Shown here one piece after another: positions 23,713 to 35,700 of a stretch of DNA of 64,000 nt (the stretch's first letter is position 1; every line of letters begins with the position of its first letter). The DNA is from Heterobilharzia americana (lineage: Eukaryota > Platyhelminthes > Trematoda > Strigeidida > Schistosomatidae). Made by a program: the position numbers and the translations under genes. The stretch lies in NCBI GenBank assembly GCA_944470555.2, contig OX104131.1, forward strand, positions 17,724,515-17,788,514, written 5' to 3'. The notes beneath the pieces were generated by a model. That model made no database searches, was not told the origin of the DNA, and saw only the letters and a program-made list of their open reading frames with translations.

Positions 23713-24992
23713 TTGAGGAATACACGTGGAAATATGCAGATAATCGGTGAGGGTGTGAATACATCAGTTGGTTGAGTGCCTTGACACGCGTTGAGTGGGT
23801 TCGGTGTTTCAACGCTCTTGTTGATTTTTGACGAGGATTCAGTTGTGTGGTCAAGTCGACTGTGAGTGTGAGTGTGAGTGTGAGGACGAGTGGTGATTTC
23901 GTGTGCAACCATGACAACACCCCCCACAACGCTTCCTCCATTGATATAACCCGACTTTGATTAGTACTTCTCTCTTGTTTGTCAACTACACAGTCGTAAA
24001 TACACACGATGGAACACGTGAAGCTGGAGTGCGTGCATGTGACGGCGTCCACATGCCCACATTCCCACATGTTCACATGTTCACATGTCCAATTCCATTG
24101 ACTCACAGGCACACTGCTCGCGATCGGAGAGTTCATGTCTTTGTGTCTTTGGTGTGCATAACTCTCCGCCTGGCGTCAAAATATCAGTGTGTGTGTGTGT
24201 GTGTGTGTGATGTTGTCGGTGAATCGGTTACTGTTGAGGGTGCGCGAGTGTTTATATATGTCTGTCTGTGGGTGAGTGAGTGAGTGAGTGAGTGAGTGCA
24301 ACCTGTTGGACAGTCTGAGACAGACAGGTGAACACACGATCGTGCACGAATGCTGATTGTGTTGGAGGGAGTATGTATATTTTGTAGTGTGTAGGCATGT
24401 GGTGTTGTTGACTGTGCTGCGCGAAATGTGGTTGGTGTTGTTGACTTGGGAGTGTTTTATGAGGAGGAGAACACCGCGACCGTGGTGTAGCGGTTATCAT
24501 GGTTGCCTTCCAAGCAGTCGATCCGGGTTCGACTCCCGGCGGTCGCAGGCGGTTTTAAGCGGACACCTCAGGCGTGTACACAGACGTCCACCGTACCTGT
24601 GCGACTCATCACCTCCACGTGACGCAGCACACACACGTCTGCTCACATCCCTACTCACAACAGACATCCAGACAGGATATCGGTGTCTCCGTTGTACACT
24701 CGGATGCTCAGTCAGTCCTCATCCATGTGTCTCACTCCAACACCCGAGACGAACTGGCCCGTCGATGGCACACGCGTGCGTGCGTGCGTGCGTGCGTGCG
24801 CGTACACACACACATACGTGCACACGTCATACAACGGTATAGCCAGGTGCATGCACTGCTTATGCACGTGCACTGGAATCAATGCATGCATGCATGCACA
24901 CACACACACACACGCACACACAGAGTCAAGCACATATACACCGACGCCTACACGTACATGTGATACACACTGGCTGACATACCCGTGGTAGG
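23067..24992 (+). repeat. tRNA-Gly tandem unit 7 (1926 bp)
   Basis: Last Gly unit with a tRNA gene, carrying (GAGTG)9. The CATG/CA tract at about 24889-24915 reads CATGCACACACA, a small variant of the usual CATGCACGCACA. Confidence 0.93.
24476..24547 (+). tRNA. tRNA-Gly(TCC), copy 7
   Basis: Identical 72-nt gene, with terminator at 24553-24556. It is the last tRNA gene of the array; no true tRNA gene was found downstream. Confidence 0.97.
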
Positions 24993-25647
24993 CCGATATC
25001 TTATTCGTTCAGAGCGTGACGTGAGAATCTGGAGATGTTCGAGCAGGTGCATGCATGACACGTGAGTTCGGGTTGAGTGGAGTGGAGTGGAGTGGAGTGG
25101 AGTGGAGTGGAGTGTGAAATGCCACACAGTCAGTGACAGACTGGGAAGAAGCGGACACACTCAGACAGCCCAGACATGCAGATACACAGACCGAGAGATA
25201 GGCAGTCACGAAGACAGGTGATCAAGCGAAGGCTGTGACAATTGAGCACACACTGCTGGACTGGTAGAGTGACTCACGGATGGTCATCCATTCAGGCGAT
25301 GAAGCAGTCACTCGGATATCGGAGGTGACGCCCACGTGCAAGTCGAGTAACGCTCGCACTCGAAACATGCATCCAACAAATCAACCGTCAGCCTATCAGA
25401 AAGTCAGTCAGTCAGTCAGTCAGTCAGTCAGTCAGTCAGTCGGTCAGTCGGCCAGTCATTCATTCAGTCAGCTAACCAATCTGCCTATTAAGCAGCCATG
25501 GATTGAGTGCATTGTGGGAGACAAGTGAGTACATTCGTTGAGTGCAGGTGACAAGTTGTTTGTGTATCCCTGTGTCTTATTTTGAATGGATCTATGCGTT
25601 CGAGCGTTTCTCGCATAGGTAGGTCTACGTAAATGCATGTGTTACAC

Positions 25648-25685
<38 letters not shown>

Positions 25686-25913
25686 TTGAGGAATACACGT
25701 GGAAATATGCAGATAATCGGTGAGGGTGTGAATACATCAGTTGGTTGAGTGCCTTGACACGCGTTGAGTGGGTTCGGTGTTTCAACGCTCTTGTTGATTT
25801 TTGACGAGGATTCAGTTGTGTGGTCAAGTCGACTGTGAGTGTGAGTGTGAGTGTGAGGACGAGTGGTGATTTCGTGTGCAACCATGACAACACCCCGCAC
25901 ACGCTTCCTCCTT
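24993..25913 (+). repeat. tRNA-Gly tandem unit 8, truncated, no tRNA
   Basis: About 920 bp of a Gly unit, with (GAGTG)8. It carries an expanded CAGT run (about 25405-25465) where other units read GTCATTCAGTCAGTCAGC. Homology stops at about 25900-25915 after GACAACACC, roughly 540 bp before the position of the tRNA. This is the right-hand edge of the array. Confidence 0.9.
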
Positions 25914-26166
25914 TGATTTGGTGCTTTGTTTTTATTAGATTTTTCATTTTCTCTTTCGTTCTTCTCTCTTCGCTTTTTATCTTTTTGCGTTTCAGTGTTG
26001 TATGTTTGCTGGAATTCATCTAGTGTCTCTGCGGAATATTCGTTAACCTCCTTTTAATGTTTATTTTTAGACTTTTGGTTGTCTGATATTCAGCTTGACG
26101 TAGCTTCACTTTCAAGTCGACAACCTCAGGAAAACAACATCCCCACACTTAAATTTTCAAACTCTC
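25914..26166. other. Unassigned T-rich spacer between array and inverted Lys fragment
   Basis: About 250 bp, strongly pyrimidine-rich at the start (TTTTTATT, TTTTCATTTTCTC). I recognise no gene or repeat in it. It joins the truncated Gly unit to an inverted Lys-unit piece and so marks a rearrangement scar. Confidence 0.5.
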
Positions 26167-27628
26167 CTATTTCATTCTGTCTCACCTCGTCTCCTCTTCT
26201 CTCACCAATTCACGGTGAAGCAGACTACACTGCATTCCATCATGTGTCGTCACACTGAATGGCATGGCATGGCATGGCATGGCATGACATGGCATGACAT
26301 GACAAGGCAATGCAAGGCATCATATGGAATCGCATTGTATCACATTGCATATCACTGCATTCAATTGCCCCCGTCATAATGCATCAAATCATACACTGTC
26401 AGAGTCAATGCATCCTCAAGCATCACTGACCACACTGACCACACGTAAACCAACGTCAGCATATCTCTACACACGTCATATACAAGTCCATGTCCACATT
26501 CACGTCCACGTCCACGTCCAAGTCCAAGTCCACGTCAACGTCCTCATCCATGTCCCCATTCCCATGAACATTCACATTCACATGCAAGTTCATTTAGAAG
26601 TGAATGTGCATACACAGACTCGTGACTTATATCTCAACTCGATCTGCATGCAGGCCGCCTATTCACACCCAGACCGAACTCACACAACCTCGAAACCATC
26701 GCACTGTCAACAAATTGAAACAGAAACTCTCCACAACATAAGCCATCCACACTCATCAACATGAACATCGAAAACAGAAGACAAACACACATACATTCGT
26801 CCATCCACTCATTGAATGTCTTCATATATCTGGCTGTTCACTGCATCCATCACTCATGCAACAAACGCGAAAGCCAACCAAGCACACAAACCAACGAACT
26901 CACCAGCCAACAAAGCCGAAGATCAGTCAGCTAACTGACGACTATCCCTCGCAAATGCCGAACAAACAATCGGAAGCCAATATTCAGGCCATATATCAAT
27001 CAATCGATCAATCAATCAATCAATCATTCATTCATTCATTCATTCATTCATTCATTCACTGAGTAAGTCAAATAGTCAGGCAGGCAGCCGGTCAGTCAGT
27101 CTGTCAGTGAATCAGTCAGTCAGTGAGTCACGCAGTCAGTCTCTCAGTCACTGAATGAATCACTCAGTCCATCAATCAGTTAGTCATTCAGTGTCGCGTT
27201 GATTGATTTCGGTCAGCTGAAATCCATGTGACAGTTTGTGTAAAGTGCAACCAACCGACCACGCATCTCCCACAATGTCTGTGACGTGCTCACGCAGGCA
27301 TGAACTCAGGCATGCGCAAAGAGAGAAAGGAAGAGGTAGGCAGGTGGGCATCGCGACTAGCAGTCAGGTAGGCAGGCGTTCAGACATGAAGGCAACAGGC
27401 AGACTGGGAGGCATGCAGGCTGGTAGATAGTCATGGGTGCCAATTAGCTGGCAGGCTGGTATTTGTGTCCACACCCTGTTGATTGGTTGCTTTTCAATGA
27501 TAAAGGGGAAGACAGCATCGAGTCAGCGAGATTGAGTGTGAGTGTGCATAGCATTGCACTTCATTTGAATGCTGTCCGATGAAGTGGGTGTATGTGGTGG
27601 GTAGGTGGATACTAGTTGTTTAGGAGTA
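26167..27628 (-). repeat. Inverted, tRNA-less fragment of the Lys unit
   Basis: Reverse complement of about 1.46 kb of a Lys unit, corresponding to roughly 1799-3262 in the forward array. It runs across one unit boundary and includes the CATGC run (26265-26310), the GTCCAC hexamers (26500-26535), the GATT/ATTC runs (about 26995-27058) and the CA-rich tail. It stops at CTAGTTGTT, about 200 bp short of the tRNA on one side, and before the GT-rich block on the other, so no tRNA-Lys is present. It has the doubled GACCACACT motif of units 1-3 and not the shortened form of unit 4. Confidence 0.92.
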
Positions 27629-27910
27629 CATACAGTGACGTGCCCCTAGAACAGTATCTTTCCTTCTATTTGCCGTTCTTCTGAGGCAGCTAAGATCTTC
27701 CTTGTTGGTTTCATTTCTCTTTTCTTTTTGTTTCGCTGCATGTATTCTTCTGTTTTATGTTTCTGAGTATTGATTTCTTGCAGTTTTTTTTACTTGTTAT
27801 GTCTTCGACTGGAATACTTTACAACCAGGTTCGTTTGATGTACACCAGTAGTGCTTCTTCCTCTCTGACAACTTTCAGTTTAAATTATCTCTGCAAAATA
27901 TTATGTGGGT
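27629..27910. other. Unassigned spacer
   Basis: T-rich sequence of about 280 bp between the inverted Lys fragment and a decayed retrotransposon. No gene, tRNA-like arm or clear repeat was recognised. Confidence 0.5.
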
Positions 27911-29836
27911 AACCTACGACAAATTGGAAAGTGAAGTAGAACAGGCTGCTGGTAGGTGAGACCTGACAACACTATATCAAATAACGAGGTTACTATCTGG
28001 TAGGGAAGGGATCAACACAGATGAAACTAATAAAAGATGATGAAGGAATCTAATTACCGGAGAAGAAAAACAAAAGAAAAGACTGACTGACCACTTCGAA
28101 AAGCTCTCGGATCGATCGCCACCACCACCACCTGCAATTCGTCCAGAAATACTACCTACAGACGCAGAACTACAAGTGAACACAGGTCCTCTGACGAAAG
28201 TCTAAGTCCTGCACTCCACAAAGCCACTGAAATGCGGGAAAACAGCAGGACCGGATGGAATTTAGCCAGAAGCAATGAAAACAGACGCAGGGACAACAGT
28301 GGACAAGATCACACCACACCACTATTGCAGAAGGTCTGGGAGGAAGGAAAGGTACCTGTAGATTGACTGGAAGAAAGGCTATCTTGTCGAACTCTCGAAG
28401 AAGGGCGATCTAAGTCTTTGCAAAAACTGGCGAGGAGTCATGCTCCTGTCCATCCCAAGCAAAATATTAAGCCTCATCATCCTGGAGAGACTAAGGTATG
28501 CGCTAGATTCAAAACTATGACCAGGATAGCTGGCTTCAAGAAGTAAAAATCATGTGCGGAACAATTTGCAACGCTGTGCATCATCATAGAACAGAGTATG
28601 GAATGGAAGTCAACTCTCTGACTCAACTTCATCGACTTTGAAAAGACCTTCGACAACGTTGACCGAGAAGTAATTTAGCAGTTGCTTCAGCACTACGGTT
28701 TCACTGCCACAAACCCTTATCGAACCTCATTCAACAGCTGGCTATATGACGATGCCAAATGCCAAGTGATTCACAGTGGAAAGCTCAATGACATCTTTGA
28801 AGTGAAGACAGGACAGGAATAAGACAAGGCTGCCTACTATCAACCATGATATTCCTGATGGTGGTCGACTGGACTGGATCATGCAGCAAACAGTCAGGAG
28901 CGATAAGATGGGGATACGCTGGACTATGGAAAAGAACCTAGAAGATTTGGATTTCTCCAATGATGACTTGTGTCTAATGTCACACAGACTTGAAGATCTA
29001 CAGGCGAAAACCGACAAGTTGACAGAAGAGGCAGGACAGTGAAGATGGGACTTCAGGCGAATATAGAGAAGACAGAAGTGATGAAGATACCTCGCCAACA
29101 ACTCCAACAACAACAACAACAACAACAATAATAATGAGCTCCAATCACCATCAACGGGAGAAACTCAAAGGAAGTAACCTCCTTCACCTATCTAGGAAGC
29201 ACTGTTTCAACTACAGACGCCACAAGCACAGACGAGGATGTCAAAGCAGCCAGGATCGGAAAAGCAAGACAGGCTTTCATTAGCCTGAAACCAGTGTGGA
29301 GATCTAATGCATTCAGCATGCGGAACAATATCCGGATTTTCAACACCAACTTCAGTGAAGTGAGTACTGCTACATGATGGTTCAGATACTTGGCGCGTTA
29401 TGGAAGGGATTTCCAACAAACTACAGACATTCATCAACATCTGCCTACTCTGGCTCGTTACTGAAGATTAGATGGCCAGAACAATAAGAATAAGCAACAA
29501 GGAACTCTGGCTGGCTGGCTGGCTGCCAACGAAGCAAGAAGCTATCGCTGAACAAATATGCATTGGAAAGAAGTGGAGATGGATTGGATTGGACATACAC
29601 TGAGAAGGCTGACTGGGGACATCACAAGCCAGGCCAAGCTGTCGAATGGAACCCAGATGGGAAACGATGAGTTGTGAGTCCGAGGCTAGGGTGGCATGGA
29701 GGAGATCATGTGAAGAAGAGATGAGAGCTTGTGGGCAGTCGTGGAGACAGGTTGAAAATATTTCAGGGAACAGAGTGGAATGGAGACGTGTTAGTGAAGC
29801 CTTATGTTCCACTAGGAACCCAAGGGACAAATGATG
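27911..29836 (+). mobile_element. Decayed RTE-like element, copy C (3' part)
   Basis: Corresponds to about 12861-14664 of copy A (linker, RT domain and C-terminus). Recognisable stretches include GAAGTAGAACAGGC, the FxDFEK block near 28630, GCCTACTATCAACC near 28830 and the conserved end CACTAGGAACCCAAGGGAC followed by an ATGATAATAATA tail. Many small indels and stop codons destroy the frame. A (CAA)n run at about 29108-29130 is expanded relative to copy A, and the GGCTGGCT tract near 29510 is absent there. The reading frames visible on the opposite strand are artefacts. Confidence 0.88.
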
Positions 29837-29944
29837 ATAATAATAACCCACCATATTAGTGTCCGATATAAGAAAGCAAACCGAAAAATTTCAATTTATT
29901 TAACATATTTCTTTCTAAACCTTTTCAACAGTCTAGTCTTTATT

Positions 29945-31722
29945 GATTCCATTTTTGTTGGAGGATTTATGTTCACTTGCAGTTCAGCGGCTGCAGGTGG
30001 TATTTCTGGAGGAAGTGCAGGTGGCGGTGGTGGTAGTGGTGGTCGATTCAAGAGCTTCTTGAAGTGGTTGGCCCATTGTTTCCTTCGTTTCTCTTCTTTC
30101 CTAATGAAATTTCCATCACCATCTTTTATTAGTTTCGTCTGCGTTGATCTCTACCCTCCCCAGGTAGTAACCTGGTTATTTGACACAATGTTGTCAGGTC
30201 TCTGTCTCTCCTACCTGCAGCCTGTTCTGCTTCACTTGCTAGTGTTTCGGAGAAGTGTCTTTTGTCTTTGCGTGCACTCTTCTTCACTTCCCTGTCCAGT
30301 GTAGTGTTTTATACATTGTACTCAGTTCCTCTTGTCGTTGAGCATCCTTGCACTGAACTGGTTTATCTTCTGCTTCACCATCCTCCTCTCCCTCCTCTAT
30401 CAGCTTCCAGGTATCCATCAAAATCCATTCCTTATCTTCTTTCTTCTTCTTTCCTAATGCGGCTGTGCAGGTTTCTTTCCACATAGCTTTCAAGGACTTC
30501 CAGTGTTCTTCTACACAGGTTTATTCAGGCATGTTCCTCGATATCTCCCATTTTGTCTTGATGGCTGCCGTGAAGATTTCCTTTGTAGTTTCATGCTTCA
30601 GTTTCCGAGTGTTGTATTTGAACTGTGGTCTATCACCAGCTTCCTTGAAGGCTTTTAACTTGATTTGGAAGATTCCTTGCACCAGACATTGAGTGGTCTG
30701 AACCTACATCTGCTCCTCTTCTTGACCTTGTGTCAAGTAGACTGCGTCTCCATTTTCTTGAGATTGAGTTAAAGTCGATTTGATTTTTAGTGTGTCCATC
30801 TGGTGAAATCCATGTTGCTCGCTTTGTGGATATCTTTGTGCTTGAACACAGTGCCTTACTCCAATCACCAAATCGTTGAATGCACAGAATTCTGCAAACC
30901 ATTCTCCATTCTCGTTCATCATTTCACCAAGTGCTTCTCGACCCATGGTTAGTTCTCTTCCTGTGTTTTCTGCTCCCAGTTTGACATTCATGTCTCCCCA
31001 CCAATTAGAATTTGGATATCGCCAACTGCGGTGAGGTCTTGTCCAGTGTTGATTGGAGTTGTGTGTAGAATTCCTCATTTTTCTCTTGCTCTGCATTATT
31101 TGTAGGTGCATAGTGTAGCGTTGTATGATTGTGACCTTCCTTCCTTTTGAGTTGAATCTTGCTGTCATGATCCTGCATGAGGAGATTAGTTCCCACTGCA
31201 TGAGAGAGAGCCTTCGATACTCTTGGGGACATCATGATAGCCAGTTGAAAACTCAACGTGCTTGTGGTTGTCGTCTGGGTGACAATGTTGGAGTAGATTA
31301 TTGACTCTTCTCCAGTTGACAGTTTGGAGAGTCCACTCCCATTCCATCTGCTTTCTCAAATTCCAAGCACTTCGATGTGACACCTCTTCATCTCGTTTGC
31401 AATCTGGGCTGCCTTGCTGGGTTCAAACATCGTGCGGACATTCCATGTCCCCACGTTTACTTTCGCTTTCATAGAGGGAGAGAAGACACATCGGCCAATT
31501 GGCTTCCCGAAGGCTTTCACCAACTGGTGTCATTTCGCCTCTCCGATTCCAGAGAGGAATAATTTTGTTATTATTTTTTATATATCGTTTGCGCTTTGAA
31601 GTTCCTTTTTAGCGGTTAGATTTGTTTTCCGGGCAGGGTTGCTAGCCCTATGCCCAACCTTCCTTGTTTATGCGGGCTTAGGACCGGCTAGTAACTAGTG
31701 AACTAGTTAACCAGGCGAGGTT
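29945..31722 (-). mobile_element. Decayed RTE-like element, copy D (5' part, inverted)
   Basis: Minus-strand copy matching about 11458-13143 of copy A: the 5' leader (start AACCTCGCC at 31722), the endonuclease region (GGTGACATGAAT-like block near 30995) and the linker up to the beginning of the RT domain. It is truncated on its 3' side at about 29945, with no RT and no tail. Numerous indels break the frame. Its 5' end coincides exactly with that of copy A, which supports this position as the natural element start. Confidence 0.88.
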
Positions 31723-32479
31723 AAAGAAATAACTAGTTTACAAAATTGAAACTTCTCTCTCTCCCACTGATGTGTGTTTCTCATTTCTCATTCTACTGAG
31801 AAAAATGAAAAGTGATGCCTTGGAAGTGCTCTTTTGTCAGTTCAAATGTCGTGGAAATAATGAGAAAGGTGTAGAATACCACTGAAGTATGCGGAATCAG
31901 CAGGACATATCAATTATGAATGAAGACTTCGATATACACACGAATATATGTTCATGCTTGTATTCTTGATGAAATCACATAAGTATATGTGTTTTTTAAC
32001 AGATATTTCGAATATGAATTTACTATTTAAACTTTACTGTCACAACGGAAATTGAAGGACCATACACAATAATTCTATCATAAGCAAGGTAACTACTTAT
32101 TATTTTGTCGGTAGTATATCTGGTTGAATTAAACTTGCCTATTTCTCTGAGTGGTGATCGCCCACTATGCAGTTTCCAGTGGGGTCTGTGTCGATTTTAC
32201 AGTGGAATGCTTTACTCATCATCACAAGTCAGTGAGTGGTAAATCACGCCAGTGAATAATGCTAGATGGCTTTGTGAGGACGATTTCAAGACCTGGTCAT
32301 ACCTGCACCGACTAAAATCGAAAGTCCATCAGGAATATTTCAGCTTCGAAAGAAACACTGCATACACCAACGAGATCAGTTCAGTCTACAGTGAAATGAG
32401 TCTTAGTTGCACTTTAAAAAATAAAACTTGGAAAGATTCAGTTCAAAATTTTAAAGTTGACTGATCACGGGAAAGAAAC
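31723..32479. other. AT-rich DNA without recognised features
   Basis: No domain-like ORF, tRNA or clear repeat. A 70-codon ATG frame at 32252-32464 resembles nothing I know and has no supporting context. Confidence 0.45.
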
Positions 32480-32730
32480 CGATTTCATGTCGTCTAGTCC
32501 TGAGTACAGACCATATTCTATCGGACCGAATAGCTAAGTGGTAATGTTGCTGACTGAAATACTGGGTGGCGTGTGTTCGAATTTCGGGTAGATTCTGTCG
32601 AGGTTGCAGATAAACCTTGCTGACAAGTGCCAAAAAGTGTGAAACGTAGATCCAGGGCTTCCTGCTGACCGGCTCCGAAGGGTTGCAACACTGTTACACG
32701 ATAAGTAATCTTGACAGTTTTTCTCATATA
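32480..32730 (+). mobile_element. tRNA-like SINE fragment, type D
   Basis: It contains TTTCATGTCGTCTAGTCC, then an A-box-like ATAGCTAAGTGG (about 32528) and a B-box-like TGTTCGAATTTC (about 32573), followed by a body with AGATCCAGGGCTTCCTGCTG. The body recurs in altered form at 49740-49925 and, inverted, at 49470-49660. A tRNA-derived origin is inferred from the box spacing of about 45 nt. The family is not identified. Confidence 0.6.
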
Positions 32731-35700
32731 TATTTCTTTATACCACTCCTCTATCGCAAGCTCGGTACAAAGCAGATACGAAGAAACCAGTAAAAGTGGT
32801 GTTTCAAAATGACTTATGTTATCAAATGAAATTTTCCATTGTGCTGAACTCCTGATGAAGTTTTGTGGCGAAAAAGTCCCCTGAATCTCTGTTTCGTTAG
32901 ATGGGTCAATTTCACGTTTAAGAAGAGCTCAAAAACTGACTGATACAATAAATCAGTTTAACTAACTTTTAAAATTGTGTATAGCTCATCATATAAATGT
33001 GAATATTTCTGAAAGACATACTAAAAACAGTCTCACTAACATCAGGTTTCCTGATAAAGATGGTTCAAGTACGCAGAAATATCCTAGTCATATGCTACTT
33101 GGACCAGTGTTCCACACAAAATTCACAGAAACCATGTGTCACTCTCTTTATATCATCGCTGTCTTAATTTTCTTCAAGTATGAAGAAGGTTCATCCTTTT
33201 CTAGAGTTCTTCGAAGTGTATGAATCCCTTAAAACAGTTATAAGTGTGTATAAGATGCACATTCTAAAATATCACACGGACATCTTAATATGACTTATAT
33301 TTCACAGTCTTAAAGCTAGATCATTTGCAGGAGAAAAGAAGAATGTTTTGCCCTCTAACCTAAAGACAGACATCAGAGGAATTTAGCTTACTTGCAACCA
33401 AATGGGAAGCAATATATATAGGGATGATGAGTCGTAATTAATTGTCAATCACCTATTTTCCAACTAAGGTCAAATAAAGTAAACAGTTATCTAAATAAAT
33501 GGTCAGATACTTTTACTAATCTGATTGTCCCCAGCAGAATTCATACAAGACGTATCAATTCCATCCCCCTTATTAATTAACTCCATCTTCACAAAGCCAT
33601 CTGTTCTTCTGTAATCTAGATAACATGAATATCTGGTAGGAGTGTCAACTTAATGAACACTCGTAATCAGACCAGCTGTTATCATGGCTGTTATCTTGGG
33701 AGCTTTTACAATGAGATCTATGAAAAGCTTAGCAAACAATCAATGTCTCCTTTCATTTACGCTCCATGTTTGTTTGTTTTTCAGCATTATTCAGTTCTAA
33801 CTAACGATTTTTAGCAGTCTAATTATAATCTAAACATGAGTATGTGGATGAATATATCTTCAGTTACGTCTAAAAGTATCCTTAACAGCTTTTTTTGTAC
33901 ATATGAGGATTTGATTTTTCGGGTAGTATTCATCACTGACTGTCACCAGCTGCAGAACCCTTGAGGAGCTGGTTCTTCCCAGTTTAGGAATTGTCATTGT
34001 GTCAACTTGACAAAAGCAGAGGTCAATCACTAATTATTCGTACTTTTAATATACCTACCAATGCGAGATCAAGGAAGAACACACTAGCGTAGTTAGATGG
34101 GAGTAGTAAATTTGAGAGGTCGTGCCAAAATCTCGATCTGTTCTTACTTGCTGGCTAGAGGATCGATTACAAGTAGTGAAACGTAACACGACAGCATGCC
34201 AAATAGCGTGGATGCTTCACTGTGTGCCTATAGCATAGCCAGTCCGGTAAAAATACGAAGATCGACATCAATCTTGAATCTCGTCAAACCCCAGGCTATT
34301 GATTATGGGGAATTATGTGGCACTACACCAGTATAGCCAGTGGGTTAGAGTTGAGTTGTCCATAGTTTCCTGATTGTCAGTTCGTGAGATAGCGTGATTA
34401 CCCACCAATGTCTTCAGTTAGCGTCCACTTAAACTTTGTTTGGTCCAGGGTTTTCAATGGTTCCTCAGCGTATATCAGTTAACGATGTATGCTACCTTTT
34501 ATATAGTCATGTTACGCCTAATTTCGACGTCATCATGGCATACTTCACCACCAGGTTGCTTGAGTTTGACCTTGGGGGGACGCCTCTGTGAGACAAAGGT
34601 CAGAGCCAAGTCGCTGAAGTCAAATGGTTTGAAGATATCCACCTAACTAACATCATGAGTTATATAAAACCACAGAAACTTACCCAGTCATTTTTCTCTA
34701 ATATACGTTTCATAGCAGTCTAGCAGTCTTCTGTAATGCAACCTCACAACTTCATACAGGACCTAGCTAATAACCATCATATCATGAGGCTGACAGATCA
34801 AGCTTCAGCCACCGAGTTAAAATTCGATGGTCCAGCAACGCGTCTATTCACAGCTTCGTTGTAAAATCATATAATTGCATAGACAGATTGTTAGTCTGAC
34901 AGATTTCAACTACTGTTAGAACTTCTGGAAACCAATTTGAGAATAAATACTAAATGGCACTGGATTACTATTCAATTGGGTAGTTTGTATAGGAATCGAC
35001 TCGTCAAAATCAACAAGTGGTAACCTGCTTACCACCAAACTTGACAGTCCCAAGCCTGGTCCTGCTGGAGTTATCAGTACGCTCTACTGAATTGCATAGA
35101 ACACCATAACCAAGTTACCTGAGTTTTCTAGTACCTTTGTTCTTGATCTCAACCCGTGATTAAGATTACCATGAAATCACAGGTAACTCCGCTGAAAATA
35201 TTTCCAATCACAAAATAGTACAGTGCGAAGAATAGGTGAAGATATACGGATGTTATGAGACTGCAAAACCTGAACTCAAGTGATATTACTCTCCGTAATT
35301 CCATCAACATCATACAGCTACCAGAATACTTGTAAAACTCATATAACCATCTGTTTTATAAGAATATAAAACTGATTAGTTGTTTATGTGATAGTGTATC
35401 GTGCTTCCGACTCTCCACATATTCTAATCACCCTACATTCGGCATGTCAATTCATTGGCTGTTGCATAAAAAAACTTCACAAGACAGGTTGCTGTCCTAT
35501 CAGGCATGAAATAATGAATATGATTTGAATGTCATTCAACCCGTAGTTACTGTTCAGTATCCACTTCAGATAAAAGTGGTAGTCGATTGGAATATACATT
35601 ACCAAATGAATAAAATTTCTTTTAGGTAATTCATTACATTAAAACACTGTTTGTCGTTGATTTTTGGGAGTATATTCTGCTGTTGTATTTAAATTAACCT

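Noticed and set aside
27977..30493. Assorted 60-160 codon frames in the 28-31.5 kb region
   Set aside because: They are antisense or broken pieces of decayed retrotransposon copies C and D, not host genes.
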